From contig NZ_JASERT010000001.1 of NCBI RefSeq assembly GCF_030027245.1, positions 765,001 to 829,000 on the forward strand: DNA of 64,000 nucleotides, in the 5' to 3' direction. Position 1 is the stretch's first letter. Each line of letters starts with the position of its first letter. This DNA is from Asticcacaulis sp. EMRT-3. Its GTDB lineage: Bacteria; Pseudomonadota; Alphaproteobacteria; Caulobacterales; Caulobacteraceae. The notes beneath the pieces are model-generated. The model was given only the letters and a program-made list of their open reading frames with translations, searched no databases and was not told the origin of the DNA. This document shows positions 10,571 to 19,684 of this stretch, piece by piece. A program made the position numbers and the translations under genes.

Positions 10571-11629
10571 ATGCATAGTTTCTGGTCATCACCCTGGGGC
10601 TGGACGATCATCACGATCGGCGAGACGCTGGCCGTCATCGTCGGCGTCATGGTGTCGCTCGCCTTCCTTCTGTGGGGCGACCGCAAGGTCTGGGCGGGCG
10701 TGCAGATGCGCAAGGGCCCCAATGTCGTCGGGCCGTTCGGTCTGATGCAGTCGTTTGCCGACTTCCTGAAGTTCGTTCTGAAGGAAGTGATTATCCCGGC
10801 CGGGGCTGACAAGTTCATCTTCATGCTGGCCCCGCTGATCAGCTTCGTGCTGGCCTTCGCCGCCTGGGCGGTGATTCCGTTCGCACCGCAATGGGTGGTG
10901 TCGAACATCAATGTCGGCATTCTCTACCTGCTGGCCATTTCATCGCTCGGTGTTTACGGCATCATCATGGGCGGCTGGGCTTCGAACTCGAAATATCCGT
11001 TCCTCGGCGCGCTGCGTTCGGCGGCGCAAATGGTCAGTTATGAAGTCTCGATCGGTTTCATCATTGTCACCGTTATCCTGCTGTCGGGTTCGCTCAATCT
11101 GAGCGACATCGTCAATAAGCAGGCCGGGGGTTTCTGGAACTGGAACGTTTTCGGCGGCGGCCACTGGCCCCTGCTGATCGTGATGATCCCGATGATGGTC
11201 ATGTTCTATATCTCGGCCCTGGCCGAAACCAACCGCCCGCCGTTTGATCTGCCCGACGCGGAATCGGAACTGGTGGCCGGTTATCAGGTCGAATATTCCT
11301 CGACACCCTATCTTTTGTTCATGATCGGCGAATACGCCAATATCGTGCTGATGTGCGCGATGATCACCATCCTGTTCTTCGGCGGCTGGCAGTTTCCGTT
11401 TCCGCTGGAAAGCCTGCATCTGCCGCCGGTGGTCTTCACCCTGATCTGTTTGCTGACCTTCATCGTCAAGGTCGTGTTCTGGTTCGTCATGTTCGCCATG
11501 GCCAAGGCCATCGTGCCGCGCTATCGCTATGACCAGTTGATGCGTCTGGGCTGGAAGGTTTTCCTGCCGGTTTCGCTGGTAGCTGTGCTGGTCGTGGCGG
11601 CTTACCGTGTTTATGGAGGCGCATTATGA
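10571..11629 (+). CDS. nuoH: NADH-quinone oxidoreductase subunit H
   Basis: NuoH (ND1) is the membrane subunit that anchors the peripheral arm and forms part of the quinone chamber. It has 352 residues and about eight hydrophobic helices. Family motifs include [20 protein letters not shown] near the start and [19 protein letters not shown] in the large cytoplasmic loop, with the conserved acidic residues near the quinone site. The start follows AATAGGGGTACGAAC, and the stop overlaps the ATG of nuoI. Confidence 0.97.
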   Translation: MHSFWSSPWGWTIITIGETLAVIVGVMVSLAFLLWGDRKVWAGVQMRKGPNVVGPFGLMQSFADFLKFVLKEVIIPAGADKFIFMLAPLISFVLAFAAWAVIPFAPQWVVSNINVGILYLLAISSLGVYGIIMGGWASNSKYPFLGALRSAAQMVSYEVSIGFIIVTVILLSGSLNLSDIVNKQAGGFWNWNVFGGGHWPLLIVMIPMMVMFYISALAETNRPPFDLPDAESELVAGYQVEYSSTPYLLFMIGEYANIVLMCAMITILFFGGWQFPFPLESLHLPPVVFTLICLLTFIVKVVFWFVMFAMAKAIVPRYRYDQLMRLGWKVFLPVSLVAVLVVAAYRVYGGAL

Positions 11630-12117
11630 TGTCGCGCATCGTTCAGGGCTTCAAGGCCGCGCTTTTGATGGACTTCGTCGGCGCTACCGGCCTTGCCGTC
11701 AAATATATGCTGAAGCCGAAGGCCACGATCAACTACCCGTTTGAGAAGGGCCCGATCAGCCCGCGCTTTCGTGGTGAACACGCCCTGCGCCGTTATGACA
11801 ACGGCGAGGAGCGCTGCATCGCCTGCAAGCTGTGCGAGGCGATCTGTCCGGCTCAGGCCATTACCATCGAGGCCGAGCCGCGCGCCGATGGTTCGCGCCG
11901 CACCACACGCTACGACATCGACATGGTGAAGTGCATCTATTGCGGCCTGTGTCAGGAAGCCTGTCCGGTGGACGCCATTGTCGAAGGCCCGAATTTCGAA
12001 TTTTCGACCGACACGCGCGAAGAACTTCTCTACGACAAGCAACGGCTTCTTGATAACGGCGACCGCTGGGAACGCGAAATCGCCCGCAGTCTTGAACTCG
12101 ATGCGCCGTATCGCTGA
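11626..12117 (+). CDS. nuoI: NADH-quinone oxidoreductase subunit I
   Basis: NuoI (TYKY) is the 8-iron ferredoxin-like subunit with clusters N6a and N6b that relay electrons to NuoB. Both motifs are intact: Cys64, 67, 70 and 74 ([11 protein letters not shown]) and Cys103, 106, 109 and 113 ([11 protein letters not shown]). The 163-residue length is the typical alphaproteobacterial and mitochondrial form. The start codon overlaps the stop of nuoH by four bases, and ATG-ATG leaves a one-codon ambiguity in the start. Confidence 0.97.
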   Translation: MMSRIVQGFKAALLMDFVGATGLAVKYMLKPKATINYPFEKGPISPRFRGEHALRRYDNGEERCIACKLCEAICPAQAITIEAEPRADGSRRTTRYDIDMVKCIYCGLCQEACPVDAIVEGPNFEFSTDTREELLYDKQRLLDNGDRWEREIARSLELDAPYR

Positions 12118-12133
12118 GTGAGGATGTGAGCCT

Positions 12134-12748
12134 ATGACCCTGATGCAAATCGCTTTTTATATCATGGCGGCCCTGACGTGTTTGTCGGGGCTGGCCGTGA
12201 TCACCCAGCGCAATCCCGTCCATTCGGTGCTGTTTCTGATTCTCGCCTTCTTCTCGGCAGCGGGCCTGTTCGTACTGATGGGCGCGGAGTTTCTGGCCAT
12301 GCTGCTGGTCGTCGTCTATGTCGGCGCAGTGGCCGTCCTGTTCCTGTTCGTCGTCATGATGCTCGATGTCGATTTCAACAAGCTGCGTCAGGGCTTTACC
12401 AGTTATCTGCCCATCGGCCTGGTGGTCGGGCTGGTTCTGCTGGTCGAACTGGTCATTGTCAGCGTCAGCGTGGCCACGAAAGGCGCGGCGGCAGGTCAAT
12501 TACCGCAGGCCTTCACGGCCAATGAAAGCAATATCAAGACCATCGGTCATGTGCTCTACACCACTTATGCCTATCTGTTCGAGGCGGCGGGCTTCGTTCT
12601 GCTGGTGGCCATGGTGGGGGCCATCGTCCTGACCCTGCGTGATCGCGGTCAGGTCAAGCGTCAGGATATATTCAAGCAGGTTACGCGCCGCCGCAAGGAC
12701 GCCGTAGCCGTGGTTTCCGTCAAGACGGGCGAAGGAATTGAGGAATGA
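12134..12748 (+). CDS. nuoJ: NADH-quinone oxidoreductase subunit J
   Basis: NuoJ (ND6) is a membrane subunit of the proton-pumping arm. The 204 residues show five hydrophobic segments, with the conserved early motif [14 protein letters not shown] and the third helix [21 protein letters not shown] split over the glycine-rich pi-bulge region. The C-terminal tail is polar and basic ([16 protein letters not shown]). The stop overlaps the start of nuoK, so the two are translationally coupled. Confidence 0.96.
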   Translation: MTLMQIAFYIMAALTCLSGLAVITQRNPVHSVLFLILAFFSAAGLFVLMGAEFLAMLLVVVYVGAVAVLFLFVVMMLDVDFNKLRQGFTSYLPIGLVVGLVLLVELVIVSVSVATKGAAAGQLPQAFTANESNIKTIGHVLYTTYAYLFEAAGFVLLVAMVGAIVLTLRDRGQVKRQDIFKQVTRRRKDAVAVVSVKTGEGIEE

Positions 12749-13050
12749 TCGAACTTTCCAACTATCTGACCGTATCGGCCATTCTGTTCACCATTGGCGT
12801 TGTGGGCATTTTCCTCAACCGCCGCAATGTCATCATCATCCTGATGTCGATCGAACTGATGCTTCTGGCGGTCAATATCAACTTCGTCGCCTTCTCGGTC
12901 TATCAGCATAATGTGCTGGGTCAGATCATGGCGATGTTCGTCCTGACTGTGGCGGCGGCCGAGGCGGCTGTCGGACTGGCCATTCTCGTCACCTTCTTCC
13001 GTAATCGCGGCGACATCGAGGTCGATGACGCCAGCATGATGAAAGGCTAA
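12745..13050 (+). CDS. nuoK: NADH-quinone oxidoreductase subunit K
   Basis: NuoK (ND4L) is the smallest antiporter-like membrane subunit of complex I. It has 101 residues and three helices. The two conserved membrane glutamates used in proton transfer are visible in [15 protein letters not shown] (second helix) and [14 protein letters not shown] (third helix). It overlaps nuoJ by four bases and lies 18 bases before the chosen nuoL start. Confidence 0.97.
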   Translation: MIELSNYLTVSAILFTIGVVGIFLNRRNVIIILMSIELMLLAVNINFVAFSVYQHNVLGQIMAMFVLTVAAAEAAVGLAILVTFFRNRGDIEVDDASMMKG

Positions 13051-13068
13051 TCCCAGGTGCTTTCTTCA

Positions 13069-15162
13069 ATGCATTCCCATATGCCTGCCGTGGTCACGGC
13101 CTGCGTCATGCTGCCGCTGGCGGCCGCTTTCGTGGTCGGCCTGTTTGGCCGCCGCCTTGGCAATATCGCCTCGCAGACGATCACGACCGGGCTTTTGTTC
13201 GTGTCGTGCCTGCTCGGCTGGTCCACCTTCATCGCCCATACCTGGGGCGGCATGGCGGACTTCACCGTCCAGCTTCTGCCCTTCATCAATATCGGCGATT
13301 TCCATTCGGCCTGGTCGGTGCGTATCGACGCCATGTCGTGCGTGATGCTGGTGGTGGTGACCACCGTGTCGTCTCTGGTTCACCTCTATAGCTGGGGCTA
13401 TATGGCGGAAGACCCGTCGCGGCCGCGCTTCTTCGCCTATTTGTCGCTGTTCACCTTCGCCATGCTGATGCTGGTGACCGCCGCTGACTTCATGCAATTG
13501 TTCTTCGGCTGGGAAGGAGTGGGGCTGGCCTCGTATCTGCTGATCGGCTTCTGGTTCAACAAGGAAAGCGCTTCTTCGGCGGCCATCAAGGCCTTCGTGG
13601 TCAATCGCGTCGGCGATTTCGGCTTTGCGCTTGGCATCATGACCGTGTTCTGGCAGTTCCATACGATCAATTTCGCCGAACTGTTCCCAATGATCGCCGC
13701 CCACAAGGGCATGGTGTGGCAATTCGCCGGTCACAGCTTCTCGGGCCTTGATCTGGCCGCCTTCCTTTTATTCATCGGCGCGATGGGTAAGTCGGCGCAG
13801 TTCTTCCTGCACACCTGGCTGCCCGACGCTATGGAAGGCCCGACGCCCGTTTCGGCCCTGATCCACGCCGCCACCATGGTGACGGCCGGCGTCTATATGG
13901 TTTGTCTGCTGTCCCCCCTGTTTGAATATGCGCCGGTGGCCAAGATGATCGTCGCCTATATCGGCGCGATCACCGCCATCTTCGCTGCCACGATCGGCTT
14001 TACGCAGAACGACATCAAGCGCGTCATCGCCTATTCAACCTGTTCGCAGCTCGGTTATATGTTCTTTGCGGCGGGTGTCGGAGCCTATCCGATGGCTATG
14101 TTCCACCTGTTCACCCACGCCTTCTTCAAGGCGCTGCTCTTCCTGGGCGCAGGCTCGGTGATCCACGGGATGCACCATGAGCAGGACATGCGCAAAATGG
14201 GCGGTATCTGGAAATATATGCCCGTCACCTATGCGGTGATGACCATCGGCACCATCGCTATTACCGGCATTGGCATTCCCTTCACCAATATTGGTTTTGC
14301 CGGATTCTTCTCGAAAGACGCCATTATCGAATCGGCCTGGGCCATGCACGGCACACCACAAGGCATGTTCGCCTTCATCATGGGCGTGGCGGCGGCATTC
14401 CTGACGGCGCTCTATTCTTTCCGTCTGATCTTCATGACCTTCCACGGCAAGAAGCACTGGCTGCATGAGGAGGGCGACCATCATCATGAGGTCATTGACG
14501 GTCACAACGTTTCCGAACCCGAACACGCCGATGACCATGCTCATGCGCATGATGATCACGGCCAAGATCATGGTCATGGTCATGGTCATGGTCATACGCC
14601 GCACGAAAGCCCGCTGATCATGCTGGTGCCGCTGCTGGTGCTGGCCTTCGGGGCGGCTTTCGCTGGCTTCCTGTTTGCACCCTACTTTATCGGCGAGCAT
14701 TTCCAGCAGTTCTGGGGCAAAGCGATCTTCCTGGCGCCCGGTAATGACGTGATGGAAGGCCGTGAGCACATCACCCAGCTCTGGGTGCATCTGGCGCCTT
14801 TGGCCGTGACCCTTCTGGGCATCGCTGTTGCCTGGTATTACTATATTGCCCGGCCTGATCTGCCGAAAAAGATGGCAGCCAAGGACGGCCCGATCTACAA
14901 CTTCCTGTATCATAAGTGGTATTTCGACGAAATCTATCAGGCGACCTTTGTTAAGCTGACTAAGGTGCTGGGCGATTTCTTCTGGAAGATCTGCGATATT
15001 CGCATCATCGACGGGCTTGGGCCCAACGGCGCGGCCTGGGCGGCCCTCAAATCCGCCAAGAACCTCGTCAAGACCCAGACCGGTTATGTTTATCACTACG
15101 CCTTCTTCATGTTCCTGGGGGTTGTGGGGCTTTTGTCCTACGTCCTGTGGATGGTGCGCTAA
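13069..15162 (+). CDS. nuoL: NADH-quinone oxidoreductase subunit L with a histidine-rich loop
   Basis: NuoL (ND5) is the distal antiporter-like proton pump and carries the long lateral helix. Family motifs include FFGWEGVGLASYLLIGFW, the helix-7 segment KSAQFFLHTWLPDAMEGPTP and the lysine motif near NDIKRVIAYSTCSQLGYM. Residues about 471-513 form an unusual loop dominated by His and Asp with repeated His-Gly pairs. I prefer the ATG at 13069, preceded by AGGTG at 9 bases; an in-frame GTG at 13057 and an ATG at 13081 are alternatives. The length is 697 residues with 13069. Confidence 0.95.
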   Translation: MHSHMPAVVTACVMLPLAAAFVVGLFGRRLGNIASQTITTGLLFVSCLLGWSTFIAHTWGGMADFTVQLLPFINIGDFHSAWSVRIDAMSCVMLVVVTTVSSLVHLYSWGYMAEDPSRPRFFAYLSLFTFAMLMLVTAADFMQLFFGWEGVGLASYLLIGFWFNKESASSAAIKAFVVNRVGDFGFALGIMTVFWQFHTINFAELFPMIAAHKGMVWQFAGHSFSGLDLAAFLLFIGAMGKSAQFFLHTWLPDAMEGPTPVSALIHAATMVTAGVYMVCLLSPLFEYAPVAKMIVAYIGAITAIFAATIGFTQNDIKRVIAYSTCSQLGYMFFAAGVGAYPMAMFHLFTHAFFKALLFLGAGSVIHGMHHEQDMRKMGGIWKYMPVTYAVMTIGTIAITGIGIPFTNIGFAGFFSKDAIIESAWAMHGTPQGMFAFIMGVAAAFLTALYSFRLIFMTFHGKKHWLHEEGDHHHEVIDGHNVSEPEHADDHAHAHDDHGQDHGHGHGHGHTPHESPLIMLVPLLVLAFGAAFAGFLFAPYFIGEHFQQFWGKAIFLAPGNDVMEGREHITQLWVHLAPLAVTLLGIAVAWYYYIARPDLPKKMAAKDGPIYNFLYHKWYFDEIYQATFVKLTKVLGDFFWKICDIRIIDGLGPNGAAWAALKSAKNLVKTQTGYVYHYAFFMFLGVVGLLSYVLWMVR

Positions 15163-15168
15163 GGAGAG

Positions 15169-16695
15169 ATGGATTTACCAATGCTACCGACAATTCCCAA
15201 TCTCCTGAGCCTTATCACCTTCGCGCCTCTGTTCGGTGCCATTGTGATCGGCATCGTGCGGGCTCTGGCGCGCAAGGACGACGAAGCCGTCATCGCGCGC
15301 AATGCCAAATGGATCAGCCTGTGGACCACGCTGATCACCCTGGCCCTGTCCGTGGTGCTCATTCTCGGCTTCAACCGCCACAATCCCGGCTACCAGTTCG
15401 AGGAACACTATAAGTGGTTCGGGCCGATCTCGTACCATATGGGCGTGGACGGTATTTCGATCCTGTTCGTGCTGCTGACCGCCTTCCTGATGCCGCTCTG
15501 TATCGCGGCGTCATGGAATTCGATCAAGACGCGCATTACCGAATATATGATCGCCTTCCTTGTGCTGGAAACCCTGGTCATCGGCGTGTTCACCTCGCTT
15601 GACCTGTTCCTGTTCTACATCTTCTTCGAAGGCGGCCTGGTGCCGATGTTCCTGATCATCGGTATCTGGGGCGGCGCTAACCGCGTCTATGCCGCCTACA
15701 AGTTCTTTCTCTATACCCTGCTGGGATCCGTGCTGATGCTGGCGGCCATGCTGTACATGGTCAATACGCTCGGCACCGCCGACATCCCGACGATGACCGC
15801 TATGCTGAAGGCGCATCCCTATCCGCTGGTCGTGCAGGGCTTCCTGTGGTTCGCCTTCTTCTCGTCCTTTGCCGTCAAGATGCCGATGTGGCCGGTACAT
15901 ACATGGTTGCCCGACGCCCACGTCGAAGCGCCCACCGCGGGTTCGGTGATGCTGGCCGGTATCCTGCTCAAGCTCGGTGGCTACGGTTTCATCCGCTTCA
16001 ACCTGCCGATGTTCGCCGCTGCCTCGCACATGTTCGCACCGCTGGTCATGACCCTGTCGGTCATCGCCATTGTCTATACCTCGCTGGTCGCCTTCCGTCA
16101 GACCGACATCAAGAAGCTGATCGCCTATTCGTCGGTGGCCCATATGGGCTTCGTGACGATGGGGATTTTCGCCGGCAACCAGCTCGGCGTGCAGGGCGCA
16201 GTGTTCCAGATGATCAGCCACGGCATCATCTCCGGCGCGCTCTTCCTTTGCGTCGGCGTGGTATATGACCGCTGGCATACACGCGAGATCGCCTTCTATG
16301 GCGGACTGACCAAGCTGATGCCGCACTATGCTTTCGTGTTCCTGCTGTTCACTATGGCCAATGTCGGCCTGCCGGGCACGTCGGGCTTCATCGGCGAAAT
16401 CACCTCGCTGACCGGCGGCTATCAATGGAGCACCTGGGTGGCCTTGTTCGCCACTCTGGGCGTGATCTTCTCGGCCGTCTATGCGCTCAACCTCTACAAG
16501 CGCGTGATGTTCGGCGAAGTGACCAATGACGCCTTGAAAAAATACCCCGATCTGTCGGCGCGCGAGATCGCTATCTTCGCACCGCTCGTTCTGGGCACCT
16601 TGCTGCTGGGTATCTATCCGGCTTTCGTTTTTGACTTTACTACCGCCAGCGTCAATACGGTCGTCACGGCCTATCAGACGATCATCGGCGGATAA
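15169..16695 (+). CDS. nuoM: NADH-quinone oxidoreductase subunit M
   Basis: NuoM (ND4) is the second antiporter-like proton pump of complex I. Its 508 residues give about 14 helices. The family motifs [28 protein letters not shown] and [18 protein letters not shown] are intact, including the conserved glutamate of helix 5 ([11 protein letters not shown]) and the lysines. Two ATG codons compete: 15169 lies only two bases behind AGGAG, while 15181 lies 14 bases behind it, so the start is uncertain by four codons. Confidence 0.96.
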   Translation: MDLPMLPTIPNLLSLITFAPLFGAIVIGIVRALARKDDEAVIARNAKWISLWTTLITLALSVVLILGFNRHNPGYQFEEHYKWFGPISYHMGVDGISILFVLLTAFLMPLCIAASWNSIKTRITEYMIAFLVLETLVIGVFTSLDLFLFYIFFEGGLVPMFLIIGIWGGANRVYAAYKFFLYTLLGSVLMLAAMLYMVNTLGTADIPTMTAMLKAHPYPLVVQGFLWFAFFSSFAVKMPMWPVHTWLPDAHVEAPTAGSVMLAGILLKLGGYGFIRFNLPMFAAASHMFAPLVMTLSVIAIVYTSLVAFRQTDIKKLIAYSSVAHMGFVTMGIFAGNQLGVQGAVFQMISHGIISGALFLCVGVVYDRWHTREIAFYGGLTKLMPHYAFVFLLFTMANVGLPGTSGFIGEITSLTGGYQWSTWVALFATLGVIFSAVYALNLYKRVMFGEVTNDALKKYPDLSAREIAIFAPLVLGTLLLGIYPAFVFDFTTASVNTVVTAYQTIIGG

Positions 16696-16713
16696 GGGAC
16701 ACGAGCTAGAAAA

Positions 16714-18141
16714 ATGGATTTGCACCTCGCTCTCTCAATGGCCCTGCCGGAAGCGATCCTGGCTCTCGGATCGCTGCTGATTCTGGTCTTCGGTTCCTTC
16801 CGCGGCGACAAGGGCATGACCTCGGTCAGCGCCCTGTGCGGCGTGGCCCTGATCTGCGCTGCGGCGGCAGCCCTGTTCGACCGTCAGGGCACATTGTTCA
16901 ACGGCTCGTTCGTCGTCGATAATGTCGCCATCTTTGCCAAGGTGGTGGTCTATATCGCCGCCACGCTCATCATCGTGCTGGGGCAGGGTTATTTCGACCG
17001 CCTCGGCCACCGTCGTTTCGAATTCCCTGTGCTGATCACCCTGGCGGCGCTTGGCATGAGCATGATGATTTCGGCGGGTGACCTGATCGCCATGTATATC
17101 GGCATCGAGATGCAGTCCCTGGCCTTTTATGTGCTGGCAGCCTTCCGCCGCGATGACGCGAAATCGTCTGAAGCGGGTTTGAAATATTTTGTGCTGGGTG
17201 CCCTGTCGTCGGGTCTGTTGCTGTATGGCGCTTCGCTGATTTACGGCTTCTCAGGCTCGATGAATTTCCATGACATCGCCCATGCAATGGTGGCGCATCC
17301 TGGCGTCGGCCTGATCTTCGGTCTGGTGTTCCTGATCTGCGGTATTGCCTTCAAGGTGTCGGCGGCACCCTTCCATATGTGGACGCCCGATGTTTATGAA
17401 GGCGCACCCACGCCGGTTGTGGCCTTTCTGGCCGGGGCACCGAAATTCGCTGCCATTGTGATGTTCGCGCGCATTCTGCAAACGGGTTTCGCGCAGGAAG
17501 CGGGTCAGTGGCAGCAGGTCATTCTGGTGATTTCCGTGCTGAGCTTCGTTATTGGAGCGCTGGGTGGGCTGATGCAGAAAGACATCAAGCGCCTGCTGGC
17601 CTATTCGTCGATCGCCAATATGGGCTATGCCCTGCTGGCCATCGCCGCCGGTCAGGTCGGCATAGCGCCGCTTCTGATGTTCTTTGTGCTGTACATGGTC
17701 GATGCGCTCGGCCTGTTCTCGGCGCAGATGGCGCTGAGCCGCAAGGGTGAGCCGGTCCTGCGCATCGACCAGTTGGCGGGCCTTTCCAAGGTCAATATGC
17801 CGATGACCGTGGTGATCACCATGCTGGCCCTGTCGGTTCTGGGGATGCCGCCGTTCGGTGGTTTCTGGAGCAAGTTCTTTGTCTTTGGTGCCGCTATCAA
17901 GGCCGGTCTGTGGAGCTTCGCCGCCGCCGGTCTGGTGGCTTCGGTCGTCGCGGCTTTTTATTACCTGCGCATCATCAAGCTGATGTGGTTCGATGCCCCG
18001 GCAGGCGACATGGACAAGACGCCGCGCGAAGCCCGCTGGATCGCCTATGCCTGCGCCGCCTTCTCGTTTCCGCTGGTCATCATCTTCCTGATCTTCGTCT
18101 ACCCGCTGGCCGTTAATGCCGCCCAGTCGTTCGGCCTGTAA
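16714..18141 (+). CDS. nuoN: NADH-quinone oxidoreductase subunit N
   Basis: NuoN (ND2) is the third antiporter-like pump and the last gene of the complex I operon. Its 475 residues show 13-14 helices. Diagnostic stretches are IEMQSLAFYVLAAFRRDD, KVSAAPFHMWTPDVYEGAPT and KDIKRLLAYSSIANMGYAL, with the key lysines and glutamate of the family. It starts 18 bases after nuoM. birA follows nine bases after its stop, so the transcript probably runs on into birA, coaX and rnj. Confidence 0.96.
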   Translation: MDLHLALSMALPEAILALGSLLILVFGSFRGDKGMTSVSALCGVALICAAAAALFDRQGTLFNGSFVVDNVAIFAKVVVYIAATLIIVLGQGYFDRLGHRRFEFPVLITLAALGMSMMISAGDLIAMYIGIEMQSLAFYVLAAFRRDDAKSSEAGLKYFVLGALSSGLLLYGASLIYGFSGSMNFHDIAHAMVAHPGVGLIFGLVFLICGIAFKVSAAPFHMWTPDVYEGAPTPVVAFLAGAPKFAAIVMFARILQTGFAQEAGQWQQVILVISVLSFVIGALGGLMQKDIKRLLAYSSIANMGYALLAIAAGQVGIAPLLMFFVLYMVDALGLFSAQMALSRKGEPVLRIDQLAGLSKVNMPMTVVITMLALSVLGMPPFGGFWSKFFVFGAAIKAGLWSFAAAGLVASVVAAFYYLRIIKLMWFDAPAGDMDKTPREARWIAYACAAFSFPLVIIFLIFVYPLAVNAAQSFGL

Positions 18142-18150
18142 GCCGCGCCA

Positions 18151-18894
18151 GTGGCCAGGTTCGAGATCTTCGACAGCCTGCCTTCCACCCAGACCCTGGC
18201 CCTGCAAAGGCTGCGGTCGGGGCCAGAGGGGGCGGGCTGGATCATGGCCCGCGAACAGACGAAGGGCGTGGGGCGGCATGGCCGAAACTGGGTAGGCCAG
18301 AAGGGCAATTTCATGGCCTCGCGCTATGAGATCATGCAGGTCGATATTCGTCATGTGCCGCAATTGTCGTTCGTAACGGCGCTGGCCGTCTATGAAATGC
18401 TGCGCCCCGTGGTGCCCGATACCGATGAGGCCATGCGCATCAAATGGCCGAATGATATTCTGTACAAGGGACATAAGCTGTGCGGCATCCTCGTCCAGAC
18501 CGAAACCGTCGATGAACCGGGCAAGCTGGGCGTGGTGATCGGAATCGGGCTCAACTTGCGCGTCGCGCCCATTCTGGAAGGCTATCCTACCGTGGCGCTG
18601 AAGACGGTCAGCCCCGAAGGTGGCAAGCTGACGCCAGATGTGGTGTTGCACAAGCTGAATGGTCATCTCGATGGTGTACTCGATCTGTGGCGCAGCAAGG
18701 ATTTCAGCGACATTGCCAAAGCCTGGTTCAAGCGCGCCTATGGCATAGGGCGGCAGGTCAGTGTCAGCCATGAGGGCCGCGAGGTGAGGGGGCGGATGAC
18801 CGGCCTCGACGCTTTCGGGGCCTTGCGTATCTTAAGCCCCGACGGACAGGACTATTCCATCACCGGCGGCGATGTGATCTACGGAGACGCATGA
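18151..18894 (+). CDS. birA: biotin-[acetyl-CoA-carboxylase] ligase
   Basis: BirA activates biotin with ATP and attaches it to the carrier protein of acetyl-CoA carboxylase. The catalytic motif is seen as [16 protein letters not shown] (about 40-55), and the conserved KWPNDI follows near residue 95. At 247 residues it lacks the N-terminal helix-turn-helix of E. coli BirA, so it is a class I enzyme and should not repress the bio operon. The start is GTG, nine bases after nuoN. The stop overlaps the coaX start (ATGA). The order nuoN-birA-coaX-rnj is common in alphaproteobacteria. Confidence 0.93.
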   Translation: MARFEIFDSLPSTQTLALQRLRSGPEGAGWIMAREQTKGVGRHGRNWVGQKGNFMASRYEIMQVDIRHVPQLSFVTALAVYEMLRPVVPDTDEAMRIKWPNDILYKGHKLCGILVQTETVDEPGKLGVVIGIGLNLRVAPILEGYPTVALKTVSPEGGKLTPDVVLHKLNGHLDGVLDLWRSKDFSDIAKAWFKRAYGIGRQVSVSHEGREVRGRMTGLDAFGALRILSPDGQDYSITGGDVIYGDA

Positions 18895-19664
18895 TGCTGC
18901 TGGCGATTGAACAGGGCAATACCAATACGCTTTTTGCCATCCATGATGGTGAGGGCTGGGTGGCGCAATGGCGCGTGGCCACCGAAAGCACGCGCACGGC
19001 CGATGAATATGCCGCCTGGCTTTACCAGCTCATGCAGATGCAGGGGCTGGATTTTAAGTCGATCGATGATTGCATTATTTCCTCGGTCGTGCCGCAGTCG
19101 CTGTTCAATCTGCGCAAACTGGCCCAGCGCTATTTTGGCAAAACGCCTTATGTGGTTGGAGAAAATGCGCGACTTGGTATCGAGGTGCGTATCGACAAGC
19201 CGCGCGAGGCCGGGGCCGACCGGCTGGTCAATGCTGTGGGCGGTCATATTCACTATGACGGGCCGCTGCTGATCATCGATTCGGGTACGGCCACCACGTT
19301 TGATGTGGTGAGCGCAGATGGCGGCTATGAAGGCGGGGCTATCGCGCCGGGAATCAATCTGTCGCTCCAGGCCCTGCATTCGGCGGCGGCCAAGCTGCCG
19401 CGCATCGCCATCGAGAAACCACCGCGCGTGATCGGCAAGGATACGGTCAGCGCGATGCAGGCCGGCATATTCTGGGGCTATGTGGGGCTGATCGAGTATC
19501 TGGTGGCGGCGATCCGCAAGGAATATGGACAAAAGATGACAGTCATCGCCACGGGAGGGGTGGCATCGCTGTTCGAAGGTGCTACAGACAGCATCGAACA
19601 TTTCGATCACGACCTGACGCTGCGGGGGCTGCTTGAGGTTTACAGGCGTACGCTCGCTGCCTGA
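18891..19664 (+). CDS. coaX: type III pantothenate kinase
   Basis: CoaX phosphorylates pantothenate in the first step of coenzyme A synthesis. The ASKHA-fold motifs are present: [10 protein letters not shown] at the N-terminus, [12 protein letters not shown] in the middle and [11 protein letters not shown] for the phosphate loop. In the first motif Glu replaces the Asp usually found (D-x-GNT); this is conservative but worth noting, because that acid contacts metal and nucleotide. It has 257 residues, the typical length, and overlaps birA by four bases. ATG-ATG at 18891 and 18894 makes the start ambiguous by one codon. Confidence 0.93.
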   Translation: MMLLAIEQGNTNTLFAIHDGEGWVAQWRVATESTRTADEYAAWLYQLMQMQGLDFKSIDDCIISSVVPQSLFNLRKLAQRYFGKTPYVVGENARLGIEVRIDKPREAGADRLVNAVGGHIHYDGPLLIIDSGTATTFDVVSADGGYEGGAIAPGINLSLQALHSAAAKLPRIAIEKPPRVIGKDTVSAMQAGIFWGYVGLIEYLVAAIRKEYGQKMTVIATGGVASLFEGATDSIEHFDHDLTLRGLLEVYRRTLAA

Positions 19665-19684
19665 CGCAGCGGCATTGGATAAGA

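Noticed and set aside
14035..15096. 353-codon antisense frame over nuoL
   Set aside because: It is a shadow of nuoL; its Met-Thr repeat is only the complement of the His-rich loop.
17251..18771. 506-codon antisense frame over nuoN and birA
   Set aside because: It has no family features; its composition (very rich in His, Arg, Gln and Asp) is the usual mirror of a GC-rich coding strand. The sense genes are certain.
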